From NCBI RefSeq assembly GCF_024189315.1, contig NZ_JAIZEO010000002.1, forward strand, positions 679,061-743,060: a stretch of 64,000 nucleotides of DNA, written 5' to 3'. The DNA comes from Halobacillus sp. A5 (GTDB lineage: Bacteria > Bacillota > Bacilli > Bacillales > Halobacillaceae). Shown piece by piece: positions 50,897 to 58,798 of this stretch. Position numbers and translations under genes: made by a program. The stretch's first letter is position 1. The number at the start of each line of letters is the position of its first letter. The notes beneath the pieces are model-generated. The model did not search any database and had not been told where the DNA came from. It saw only the letters and a list, made by a program, of their open reading frames with translations.

Positions 50897-50975
50897 GTTA
50901 GGGCGTTATCTATCCGAGTTAGGGAGCTATCCTGTCGCGTTGGGGTGTTATCTTACGGCGTTAGGTCGCTATCTG
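50897..50975. repeat. 21-bp period array of GTTAGGGNGYTATCT, 4 units
   Basis: Units start at 50897, 50918, 50939 and 50960, exactly 21 bp apart. Fifteen bases of each unit are conserved and six vary. Situated directly after the operon 1 terminator. The remaining stretch to 51148 shows nothing else. Confidence 0.85.
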
Positions 50976-51148
50976 ACCATCCCGTTTTAGCTAAACCCTC
51001 AGCCCTTCACTACCCACACCACATAAGAATCAGATAAGGGTTGCTAAAACCTCCGGATTTCGAGAAGATGGGTACGAACATTGTAATGCCGGCTGAAGCA
51101 AAGCCTTCAGCGCGGATACAGCAACAAAAAGATGTTAGGAGTTTTTTT

Positions 51149-51904
51149 ATGAATCAACTATTTGACTTATCGAATCAGGTGGCTGTCGTAACCGGCGGGA
51201 ACCGAGGACTTGGGAAAGACATCGCATTAGGCCTGGCAGGCGCAGGTGCTGATGTCGTTGTTATTGCGCGAAACGTGAAAGAAGAAGTAGTAGACGAACT
51301 GCGTAACGAAGGTGTACAAGCGGCAGGCATTAACTTCGATCTGCAGAACAGCGAGCAGTATGATGAGTTAATTGATCGAATCACGAATGAATTCGGGAGA
51401 GTAGATATTCTAGTCAATAACGCCGGCGTGCAGAAACGTCATCCTTCTGTTGAATTTCCAAAAGAAGATTGGGATTTCGTTATGGACATTAATGCAAACG
51501 CTGTCTTTCTCTTATGCCAGAAGTTTGGCAGAAAAATGATTGAACAGGGCAGCGGCAAAATTATTAATATGGCGTCAATGCTTTCTTTTCACGGGGGATA
51601 CACTGTTCCAGCTTATGCAGCAAGTAAGGGCGCGGTGATGCAGTTTACGAAGTCACTGGCCAATGAGTGGGCAGCGCACGGAGTCAATGTGAATTGCATT
51701 GCGCCAGGCTATATGGCGACCGATATGAACACCGCCCTCATCAATGACGAACAAAGAAACCAGGAAATTCTCGGACGGATTCCCGCTAAAAGGTGGGGGG
51801 AACCACAGGATGTACGTGGAGCAGCGATCTTTTTAGCTTCCCGGGCCTCTGATTATATTCACGGCTTTACCCTCGCTGTTGATGGAGGATACTTAGGGAG
51901 ATAA
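51149..51904 (+). CDS. Short-chain dehydrogenase/reductase, KduD/gluconate-dehydrogenase-like
   Basis: 251 residues. NAD-binding TGGNRGLGKDIA near 16-27, NNAG in DILVNNAGVQKR, catalytic Ser in MASMLSF and YAASKG near 158-163. Similar to 2-deoxy-D-gluconate or gluconate 5-dehydrogenases, but the substrate cannot be fixed. ATG 51149 has TTAGGAG upstream; the longer frame from 51041 has none. Stands alone between the two PGA operons and may be unrelated to them. Confidence 0.85.
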   Translation: MNQLFDLSNQVAVVTGGNRGLGKDIALGLAGAGADVVVIARNVKEEVVDELRNEGVQAAGINFDLQNSEQYDELIDRITNEFGRVDILVNNAGVQKRHPSVEFPKEDWDFVMDINANAVFLLCQKFGRKMIEQGSGKIINMASMLSFHGGYTVPAYAASKGAVMQFTKSLANEWAAHGVNVNCIAPGYMATDMNTALINDEQRNQEILGRIPAKRWGEPQDVRGAAIFLASRASDYIHGFTLAVDGGYLGR

Positions 51905-51909
51905 TCAAT

Positions 51910-51946
51910 GAAACCTCAATCTTTCTCAATGATTGGGGTTTTTTTC
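51910..51946 (+). terminator. Rho-independent terminator after the SDR gene
   Basis: AAACCTCAATC pairs with GATTGGGGTTT (wobbles) and is followed by seven T. The next 475 bp to pgsB2 are AT-rich, with no gene or repeat noticed apart from a 12-bp AATTTACATTAA at 52071 also found upstream of pgsB1. Confidence 0.85.
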
Positions 51947-52424
51947 ATGGGAAGCTTCTGAGCAGTTACACACCGTTATATCTCACAAATGAGGACTTTT
52001 ACCTAAAATGTAAAAAATATTGCCGGGAAGCACAAGGAAACGCTAATTTAAAATTTAGAAATAAACCATAAATTTACATTAAAGTTTAGTCCTTCCTTAA
52101 TTATTTCAACGATGCAACACCGTGCATAGCACCCTTGTCATAGTTTTGAATTCACCGTTTCTAAGCCTCTCCTCATAGGACTCCTTGATCCTGCACCGTT
52201 TTTGTCAAACCTAACTCCTAATTTAACAGGATAATAATGGAACCACTGCCGCCAAATATGGAAAAATCCCATCCAACGACTCACCAGATGATAGATCTAG
52301 TATGTCATGTAGTTGTTATTAATTTTAATTGTGATGTAACGATGAGGTAACTTTTCTCTAGTATATTGGGTTGCGGACTATTCCTAAGTCCAAAAACAAT
52401 CAACACTGGCTGTGGAGGTAAAAC

Positions 52425-53618
52425 ATGGTAGTAGAACTTATTATTATTCTCATATTGGCTGCAATTGCTTTTTTCCTTGGAGCAAAGGAGAAGATGAAAA
52501 ATAATAAAAACATAGAGAGCATACCGGTACGGATCAATGTGAACGGTATCCGTGGAAAATCGACGGTGACTCGACTGATTACCGGTGTTCTTCAGAAGGC
52601 CGGTTATAAGACGGTTGGCAAGACGACGGGGACTGACGCGCGAATGTTGTACTGGTTTGACGGCCAGGAGGAGCCGATCCAGCGCAGGCTGGAAGGGCCG
52701 AACATAGGTGAGCAGCGTAAGGTTCTCAACAAGACGGTGGATCTTGATGCGGATGCGCTCGTCAGTGAGTGCATGGCGGTGAAACCGGATTATCAGGTGA
52801 TTTTCCAGGACCAGCTGCTGCAGGCGAACATTGGATTAATTGTGAATGTGCTTGAGGATCATATGGACGTGCTCGGGCCGACGCTTGAGGAGGTTGCCGA
52901 CTCGTTCGGAGAGGCGATTCCGTACGACGGCGACTTGATTGTCAACGACAGTCCTTACGTGCCGCGCTTTAGGGAGCTAGCGGCGGAGCGCAATACGAGA
53001 GTGCATGTTTGTGACACATCACTCATTTCGGAAGACTTTTTGAAAAAATTTGAATACATGGTATTCCCGGAGAATGCGGCGCTTGCTTTAGTGGTCGCGG
53101 ATATCTTAGGTATAGATCATGAAATGGCGAGACAGGGCATGCTTGAAGCGTGGCCGGATCCTGGCGCCATGCAGGTTCTGCCGATTGGAGACAACTACAA
53201 TCCGACCTTTCTCGTTAACGGGTTTTCAGCGAATGACCCGACATCTACGCTGAACATTTGGGAACGGGTCAAGCAGCTCAGCTATCCGACGGAAGAGCCC
53301 GTTGTGATTATGAACTGCCGGGAGGACCGCGTTGACCGAACCGATCAGTTTGCGAAGCAGGTGCTGCCGTATCTGCCGTGCGAAACGCTCATCCTCATGG
53401 GACAGACGACAGGACCAATAGTTGATGCGTATAAGAAAGGTGCCCTCCCCGTGAAGAATATGCTCGATCTCGAAGGCTATGAAACCGAAGAGATTGTCCG
53501 CGTCCTGCAGCCTTACATGGCAGGCAAAACGATTTACGGCATCGGCAACATTCACGGCGGAGCAGAAGAACTGACCACCCGTCTGGAACAGAAGAAAATT
53601 ATAAAAGGAACGGCATAG
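52425..53618 (+). CDS. pgsB: Poly-gamma-glutamate synthase PgsB/CapB (operon 2)
   Basis: 397 residues, a close paralogue of the protein at 46195 over its whole length, with P-loop NGIRGKSTVTRLI at 40-52, SECMAVKPDYQ and NVLEDHMDVLGPT. All motifs are intact, so it should be active. The N-terminal helix differs in sequence from operon 1. GGAGG precedes ATG 52425. Confidence 0.94.
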   Translation: MVVELIIILILAAIAFFLGAKEKMKNNKNIESIPVRINVNGIRGKSTVTRLITGVLQKAGYKTVGKTTGTDARMLYWFDGQEEPIQRRLEGPNIGEQRKVLNKTVDLDADALVSECMAVKPDYQVIFQDQLLQANIGLIVNVLEDHMDVLGPTLEEVADSFGEAIPYDGDLIVNDSPYVPRFRELAAERNTRVHVCDTSLISEDFLKKFEYMVFPENAALALVVADILGIDHEMARQGMLEAWPDPGAMQVLPIGDNYNPTFLVNGFSANDPTSTLNIWERVKQLSYPTEEPVVIMNCREDRVDRTDQFAKQVLPYLPCETLILMGQTTGPIVDAYKKGALPVKNMLDLEGYETEEIVRVLQPYMAGKTIYGIGNIHGGAEELTTRLEQKKIIKGTA

Positions 53619-53631
53619 AAAGGAATTCATC

Positions 53632-54108
53632 ATGTTTATATTTGATACTGGAGACGTATATTTAGCATTAGTTGCAGGAATTGTTCTTAGTTTATTTTAT
53701 ACAGAAAAAACTGGCGTACTGCCTGCGGGACTTGTCGTGCCTGGCTATATGGCCATGCTGTTCACGTTCCCCGTCAGTGTCGCCGTCATTTTTATGATCA
53801 GCTTTGTGACCTATTTAGTCGTCATGAAAGTCATCGCGAAATTCACCATTTTATACGGACGACGGAAGTTCACCGCGATGCTGACCGTCGGAATTATTTT
53901 GAAAATTGTCTTTGATATGGCGGTGCCGGGCTACTCGACGCCGGACATCGTCGACGGCATGATGGCGATCGGAGTAATAATCCCGGGATTGATCGCCAAT
54001 ACTATTCAAAAGCAGGGCGTGCTCCCGACGACAGCCAGTACCCTGCTGCTCAGTGGAGTGACGTTCGGCATTGTGGCCGGCACAAGCATGATTGGAGGAG
54101 GAATCTAA
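53632..54108 (+). CDS. pgsC: Poly-gamma-glutamate synthesis membrane protein PgsC/CapC (operon 2)
   Basis: 158 residues, paralogue of the operon 1 protein: YTEKTGVLPAGLVVPGYMAM and GVIIPGLIANTIQKQGVLPT are conserved. AAAGGAATTCATC precedes ATG 53632. Forms the membrane part of the polymerase with PgsB2. Confidence 0.92.
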   Translation: MFIFDTGDVYLALVAGIVLSLFYTEKTGVLPAGLVVPGYMAMLFTFPVSVAVIFMISFVTYLVVMKVIAKFTILYGRRKFTAMLTVGIILKIVFDMAVPGYSTPDIVDGMMAIGVIIPGLIANTIQKQGVLPTTASTLLLSGVTFGIVAGTSMIGGGI

Positions 54109-54109
54109 A

Positions 54110-54274
54110 ATGGAAGCAACTTTACAATATAAAAAGAAAACACGCAAAGAATACAAATTATCGTTCAGCCAGTGGGTGCTGCAAACGATCAAACGCCATA
54201 AGAAACGCACGACCACAGATGCCACGATCGGATTAATCATTTCGGCCATCCTCTTCTTAATCAGTCTGGTATAA
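54110..54274 (+). CDS. 54-residue membrane microprotein resembling the N-terminus of PgsA (operon 2)
   Basis: ATG 54110 starts 1 bp after pgsC2, with GGAGGAGGAA upstream. The peptide has a basic segment KLSFSQWVLQTIKRHKKRTT and one helix, ATIGLIISAILFLISLV, then stops. Compared with full PgsA (KLNF...L...SKWHKKRTS followed by its membrane helix), the HKKRT motif, spacing and helix correspond, but the whole outside CapA domain is absent. The next gene starts 5 bp later, so there is no room for a decayed domain. I infer that it takes the structural place of PgsA in this operon; it could also be an unrelated PgsE-like peptide. Confidence 0.75.
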   Translation: MEATLQYKKKTRKEYKLSFSQWVLQTIKRHKKRTTTDATIGLIISAILFLISLV

Positions 54275-54279
54275 GAACG

Positions 54280-55935
54280 ATGGGAAAAAGTAAAACGTTC
54301 AATCTCATCATCATCAGCCTGTTTATTTTAATCCTCATTTTATTGTCGGTGAAGCAGGGCGGGATGAGGGAGGAACGTGACTCGAGCGACGACTATACGT
54401 TAAACGATACCGCTCCCGAGAAAGAGGAAATCGGCTCATACGGCGTGACATCTGATAGTGAAATCGCAACAGAAGTCGGCATGAAGGTGATCGATCAGGG
54501 TGGAAACGCTGTGGATGCCGCGATTGCCGTAAGCTACGTCTTAGGTGTGGCCGAGCCCTATGGATCAGGCATCGGCGGCGGCGGGACGATGCTGATCCAT
54601 CCGGAAAAAGGGAGCGGCGAATCGCCCGTCATTTACGATTACCGTGAAACCGCCCCGGATTCAGAAACCGTGCCGGACAGCGGCGTCGGTGTACCTGGAT
54701 TTGTCAAAGGCATGGATGAAGTGCACAAGGATTTCGGCTCTGTAGAGATGGAGCAGCTGATCGAGCCGTCGATTAATTTTGCCAGCAACGGCATCACCGT
54801 CTCCGAAACGCTGCACAACCGGCTGTCGGACGCTCAATACCGCATGCCGGAGCTGGATCACATGTACCCGGACGGCGATCCGATCGAAGCGGGTGAAGTG
54901 CTCGAACAGCAGCAGCTCGCCGATACACTGCGCGGCATTCAAGAAGGCGGTCCGGATGCTTTTTACTCCGGCGATCTGTCAGATGACATGAACGATGAAG
55001 AGAGCAAGCTCGATCAGGAAGATTTGGAATCCTATGAGGTGGAAACGTCCGAACCGATGGAAGGCGAATTCGGCGACTATGACGTCCTGGCACCCCCGCC
55101 GCCATCAGGGGGGATTATGCTGCTGCAAACCCTCGCTATGGCCGAAGAACTTAATATCGAGGAAACAAATGATAAACCTGTCGACTACGCCATGACGATG
55201 GGCATGATCAACCGCGTCAGCTACAAGGACAGGCTCAAGCATGTCGGTGATCCCGAATTCACCGACGTTCCGGTCAAAGAGATGATGTCAGACGAGCACA
55301 TTGAGAAGCTCAGCTCCGGTATCGAAGGCTCCGAACTCACGGAAGAATACCAATCGGACCTCGATTCGGACGCGGATCTTGAAGATCATGAGAATACGAC
55401 CCATTTCGTCGTCGTCGACAAAGACGGCATGATGGTTTCGGTCACCAATACGCTCAGCAACTTCTTTGGTTCTGGAGATTACGTCGAAGGCTTCTTCCTG
55501 AACAACCAGCTGAAAAACTTCAGCAACAACGACGACTCGCCGAACCGTCCAGAACCCGGCAAACGCCCGTTCAGCTACACGACGCCGGTCATCCTGTCGA
55601 AAAACGGCAATCCCGTCATTGGCATCGGCGCTTCAGGCGGACGGCGCATTACACCCATCGTCGCCCAGCAGCTCGTACGCATGATCAAGTTCAATGAACC
55701 GATCCAGGCATCAGTCGAAGAGCCGCGCACCTTCCTGGAGCTGAATGAAGATACCCTGCAAGTCGAGAACGACTACGTCTTTCTCGATGACCCAGAGAAA
55801 CTCGGCATCGACGTTCAATACTCCGACCGCACCTCCTACTTCGGAAGCGTGCAAGGACTAGTCATCGACTACGAAAACAACAACATCCACGGAGCCAGCG
55901 ACCCCCGAAGACAAGGAAGCTGGGAATCCGAATAA
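54280..55935 (+). CDS. capD: Gamma-glutamyltransferase-like PGA transpeptidase/hydrolase CapD (operon 2)
   Basis: 551 residues: anchor helix (about 8-24), then the self-processing transferase domain with Thr373 in ENTTHFVVVD, GSGIGGGGT near 96-104 and ASGGRRITP. Unlike the operon 1 copy it keeps the canonical DYRETAP motif (Arg122), which in gamma-glutamyltransferases holds the substrate carboxylate. No clear Shine-Dalgarno sequence precedes ATG 54280, so translation is probably coupled to the microprotein gene 5 bp upstream. Confidence 0.88.
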   Translation: MGKSKTFNLIIISLFILILILLSVKQGGMREERDSSDDYTLNDTAPEKEEIGSYGVTSDSEIATEVGMKVIDQGGNAVDAAIAVSYVLGVAEPYGSGIGGGGTMLIHPEKGSGESPVIYDYRETAPDSETVPDSGVGVPGFVKGMDEVHKDFGSVEMEQLIEPSINFASNGITVSETLHNRLSDAQYRMPELDHMYPDGDPIEAGEVLEQQQLADTLRGIQEGGPDAFYSGDLSDDMNDEESKLDQEDLESYEVETSEPMEGEFGDYDVLAPPPPSGGIMLLQTLAMAEELNIEETNDKPVDYAMTMGMINRVSYKDRLKHVGDPEFTDVPVKEMMSDEHIEKLSSGIEGSELTEEYQSDLDSDADLEDHENTTHFVVVDKDGMMVSVTNTLSNFFGSGDYVEGFFLNNQLKNFSNNDDSPNRPEPGKRPFSYTTPVILSKNGNPVIGIGASGGRRITPIVAQQLVRMIKFNEPIQASVEEPRTFLELNEDTLQVENDYVFLDDPEKLGIDVQYSDRTSYFGSVQGLVIDYENNNIHGASDPRRQGSWESE

Positions 55936-55942
55936 CCCCCAA

Positions 55943-55979
55943 AAAAGAGGGGAGCCCTGGCGGCTCCCCTCTTTTTTTC
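55943..55979 (+). terminator. Rho-independent terminator of PGA operon 2
   Basis: AAAGAGGGGAGCC pairs perfectly with GGCTCCCCTCTTT around CTGGC and runs into a T-rich tract joined to a REP-like pair. Confidence 0.93.
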
Positions 55980-55989
55980 TTTTTTCTCT

Positions 55990-56032
55990 GTGTACCGGGT
56001 ACGCGGAAGGTGGCTTTGTGTACCCGGTACAC
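55990..56032. repeat. REP-like inverted pair (locus 7)
   Basis: GTGTACCGGGTACGC at 55990 and GTGTACCCGGTACAC at 56018 face each other. Directly follows the TTTTTTCTCT tract of the operon 2 terminator. Confidence 0.9.
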
Positions 56033-56100
56033 AAAACCCTTCAATAATTCCATTTTGGAACATTTTTACTTTGAAAAAATGAACCTTTTACTAATAAAAA

Positions 56101-56129
56101 CCCACAACCGCCTCAATTCCGCCCATAAA
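56101..56129. repeat. Two-unit remnant of the CGCCCATAA array
   Basis: CCCACAA at 56101 and GCCCATAA at 56121 are 20-21 bp apart, matching the period and motif of the arrays at 16610 and 45871. Confidence 0.45.
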
Positions 56130-56181
56130 TCATTTACCACCATGCGGCAGCCATCCCAAAACATTTTTTTCTTTTTTCTCT

Positions 56182-56233
56182 GTGTACCGGGTACACAAAT
56201 GGCCATCCTCTGTACCCGGTACACAACAACGGT
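56182..56233. repeat. REP-like inverted pair (locus 8)
   Basis: GTGTACCGGGTACAC at 56182 and TGTACCCGGTACA at 56211, preceded by TTTTTTCTTTTTTCTC and followed by a GGTACAC half site at 56231. It lies just past the 3' end of the - strand germination operon. Confidence 0.9.
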
Positions 56234-56261
56234 ACACAACAACAACGGCGGCACACAACGG

Positions 56262-57353
56262 CTACCCGCTCCTCTTTTTCTTAATTAGGAGGCCGATCCA
56301 GACGAGGGCGGGCAGGAGGAATCCATGGGTGAGCGCGTAGGGAAACCATGTAGTGGCTACAAATGTTTCAAAGTATGCGACATCGGGGTAGGCGATGATG
56401 GAGAGAACAATGATGCCCATTCCCAGGGGCAGAAGCAGCGGACGGTGGTCGTCCATAGTGAGGAACTGGGCAATCCCGACAGTCACGCAATAATAGAGAA
56501 CCACCATTTTAAAGAAAATCGTCAGCATCCAGATGATACCAATAACGACCTCCAGCCCTTCTAAAAATCCTGCAATATTGATTTTTTGTGCCAGTCTATA
56601 GCTTGGAAAGGTATTCAGCGCAGCGAGATCGCTTCCAAGCACCAGCAAACAGAGGAGCGTAATCACAGTCAAAATAAACCCGCCGATCAACACACCTAAC
56701 ACCCACGCTTTTCGTTTCGGCTGCGCGTCTTTCACATAGGGGAGGATCATTAGAAAGACTACCATCTCTAAGAGAGGGGTGCCGAGTGCCAGAGTAGAAG
56801 TACTGAGCACAGGCATCACCCCTTCACCTAAAAAGGGCTGAAGGTTTTCTATTTTAATCTGGGGCACTAAAGTAATCGTAAAAAATATTAATAAAAGAAA
56901 TACCCAGGGCATGAAGATCTCAGCAGACCTCCCCATGACTTCCAAGCCTAAATAAGCCCCCCATATAACAACGATCAAAAAAAGAATATGGGTAAACTGC
57001 AACGGGGTTTCCGGAATGATTTCTGTCGTCATGAAATCCCCGATATTTCTTAAAACGAGGGCGGCTAATATAAACAGAAAAGAAAGGTAAAAGAATAGAA
57101 GAAACCTGCCGAACCAGTTTCCAAATACCATAATCGTCGCCTGAACAAATGTCTTACCTTCCATCAATTTCGTCATGTGATCATAGAAAAGGATAAGAAG
57201 CAGCCCGATTAAAATAGAGAGGATGATCGATAACCAGGCGTCCTGCTTCGCCTGCGCTGCCAGGGGACCGGGAACAATAAGAATGGAGCTTCCTACAGTA
57301 AACAAAATAACTAAGAACATGAACTGACGGGGAGTGATCGTCTGATTATCCAT
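56262..57353 (-). CDS. gerB: Spore germinant receptor subunit B (permease-like)
   Basis: 363 residues with ten predicted helices, of the GerAB/amino-acid-permease-like family (ITPRQFMFLVILFTVGSSIL at the N-terminus). This subunit recognises the germinant in the spore inner membrane. On the - strand, GAGGTG lies six nt before ATG 57353; the in-frame GTG at 57359 overlaps it. Last gene of a gerA-gerC-D-gerB operon. The inducing germinant cannot be predicted. Confidence 0.92.
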   Translation of the reverse strand: MDNQTITPRQFMFLVILFTVGSSILIVPGPLAAQAKQDAWLSIILSILIGLLLILFYDHMTKLMEGKTFVQATIMVFGNWFGRFLLFFYLSFLFILAALVLRNIGDFMTTEIIPETPLQFTHILFLIVVIWGAYLGLEVMGRSAEIFMPWVFLLLIFFTITLVPQIKIENLQPFLGEGVMPVLSTSTLALGTPLLEMVVFLMILPYVKDAQPKRKAWVLGVLIGGFILTVITLLCLLVLGSDLAALNTFPSYRLAQKINIAGFLEGLEVVIGIIWMLTIFFKMVVLYYCVTVGIAQFLTMDDHRPLLLPLGMGIIVLSIIAYPDVAYFETFVATTWFPYALTHGFLLPALVWIGLLIKKKRSG

Positions 57354-57369
57354 TTTCACACCTCACTTT

Positions 57370-57585
57370 TTATGACCCTGAGAAAAATTGATAAAAGCCC
57401 TGAATATAGTCCAGCGGGTTCGGTAAAGGGAACTCCGAGGCCTCCAGCACACTAACAGCGGTGAAGAACACTAAAAGAATGCTGAAAAACCAGAGGTCTT
57501 TCTTTTTCTTCTTCTTTTTCAACAACGGAAACTCCATAAAAAAGATAACCGCTGCGATAATGAGAATCGCCAGCATCGACCACAT
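57370..57585 (-). CDS. Small two-helix germinant receptor D-type subunit
   Basis: 71 residues with helices MLAILIIAAVIFFMEFPLL and LWFFSILLVFFTAVSVL separated by a run of seven lysines. AGGTGA precedes the ATG. Small two-helix D subunits of this size occur in several Bacillus ger operons. Here it lies between gerC (10 bp) and gerB (10-17 bp), so it is translated with them. Confidence 0.78.
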   Translation of the reverse strand: MWSMLAILIIAAVIFFMEFPLLKKKKKKKDLWFFSILLVFFTAVSVLEASEFPLPNPLDYIQGFYQFFSGS

Positions 57586-57595
57586 ATTTATTCAC

Positions 57596-58798
57596 CTAGC
57601 CTTCTTTTTTGATCGGTTGTGTAGAATTCCCTTTTCTGCGAAGCTCCGCTTTGACCTGTATGTCCACATCTAATTCTTTGAAATGTGTATCCCAATCGTC
57701 TTCAACAGTCTTCCAATATTTTGGGTTTTTACGATGAATTACGCTGCCGAAACCAAAAATATCAATTCCATAATCGTCTTGAGATATTTGAATAGAGGTT
57801 TCCATTAGTCTTTTAATTTCTTTCTCTGTTTCCTTATTCAAATCTTTAAGAGAATCTGCTTCACCTAAATCAATAGGACAATCCAATTCCCCCACGTTTC
57901 CCTCTACATCCAGTTCAATGGCAATGGAGGGTTCACCACCTTTAAATACCGCATCCATATTACTTTGAGTCCTTAATATTTCAATGCTTGCCGTTCCGTC
58001 TGTGCATGGGTGGGTGACGACTGAACTTTTGACATTTCCCAGAATGTAGTTATACCCTCTGCTTGCCTCGTCATCAAGCCAGCCTACAAGCCGGTCATCT
58101 TTTAATACGCCTAAGTGATCAATCGTCAGGTTGGATGGTGCATCAATATTTTCTATATTAGTAATGTTATTACCTGTATCTGACGGGCCTTCTTTGAGGA
58201 GACCGGTAATGACAGGGTTCTGCCCTTTATTGCGGATTTGAGAGATTAATTCGTCAATTCTGACCCCTTTTGAGGAACCGTGACTTTGTTCTACAGCTTC
58301 AATAGCCGACATAAGTTTATTAGCCGGGATCTTCTCATAGGGGGTAAGAATACTTAATAACGTGTTTACGTCCGTATCTCTAGCAACTGCTACGTAAAAA
58401 GCCGTCCGGAACTGATGATCCCTGTAAAATAAATCAAGGGAAGACATCATTCCTTCTTCAGCTAAATCTTCGCCGATCACAAGGAGCCTTAATTGGGCTA
58501 AGTACATATCACGCGAGGATTCACTGGCCAATTTTCTGAATGCCTCAAATATGGTTTCGCCGGTAGTCGAATAAGTCGACACCGGCGGGCGTGTAGTCGG
58601 TGCCTCTGTGGCGATTTCAGATGGGTTAATGACCTGAGTCACTAACAGGTATTGGTCGTCGTCCGTTTTATCAATCCCCATCGCCACCACAATGCCAAGC
58701 TTATCCAAGTCCTTACTGTTCCAGCACCCGGTAAGGAGAAGTAAGCATAAAGCTGCAGCTGAAACTTTGAAAAAGATGCCCCTCTTCATCACGATCAT
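57596..58798 (-). CDS. gerC: Spore germinant receptor lipoprotein subunit C
   Basis: 400 residues. Lipobox LLTGCWNSKDLDKLGIVVAMG near residue 25, the standard GerAC opening, followed by the three-domain GerC body. Ends in a basic KKEG tail. ATG 58798 shares its A with the gerA stop (TGATG), with AAAGGAG just before, so the two are coupled. Confidence 0.93.
   Translation of the reverse strand: MIVMKRGIFFKVSAAALCLLLLTGCWNSKDLDKLGIVVAMGIDKTDDDQYLLVTQVINPSEIATEAPTTRPPVSTYSTTGETIFEAFRKLASESSRDMYLAQLRLLVIGEDLAEEGMMSSLDLFYRDHQFRTAFYVAVARDTDVNTLLSILTPYEKIPANKLMSAIEAVEQSHGSSKGVRIDELISQIRNKGQNPVITGLLKEGPSDTGNNITNIENIDAPSNLTIDHLGVLKDDRLVGWLDDEASRGYNYILGNVKSSVVTHPCTDGTASIEILRTQSNMDAVFKGGEPSIAIELDVEGNVGELDCPIDLGEADSLKDLNKETEKEIKRLMETSIQISQDDYGIDIFGFGSVIHRKNPKYWKTVEDDWDTHFKELDVDIQVKAELRRKGNSTQPIKKEG

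Noticed and set aside
49008..55935. capD genes as housekeeping gamma-glutamyltransferase (ggt)
   Set aside because: Both have N-terminal membrane anchors and sit inside pgs operons, so PGA processing is far more likely than glutathione metabolism.
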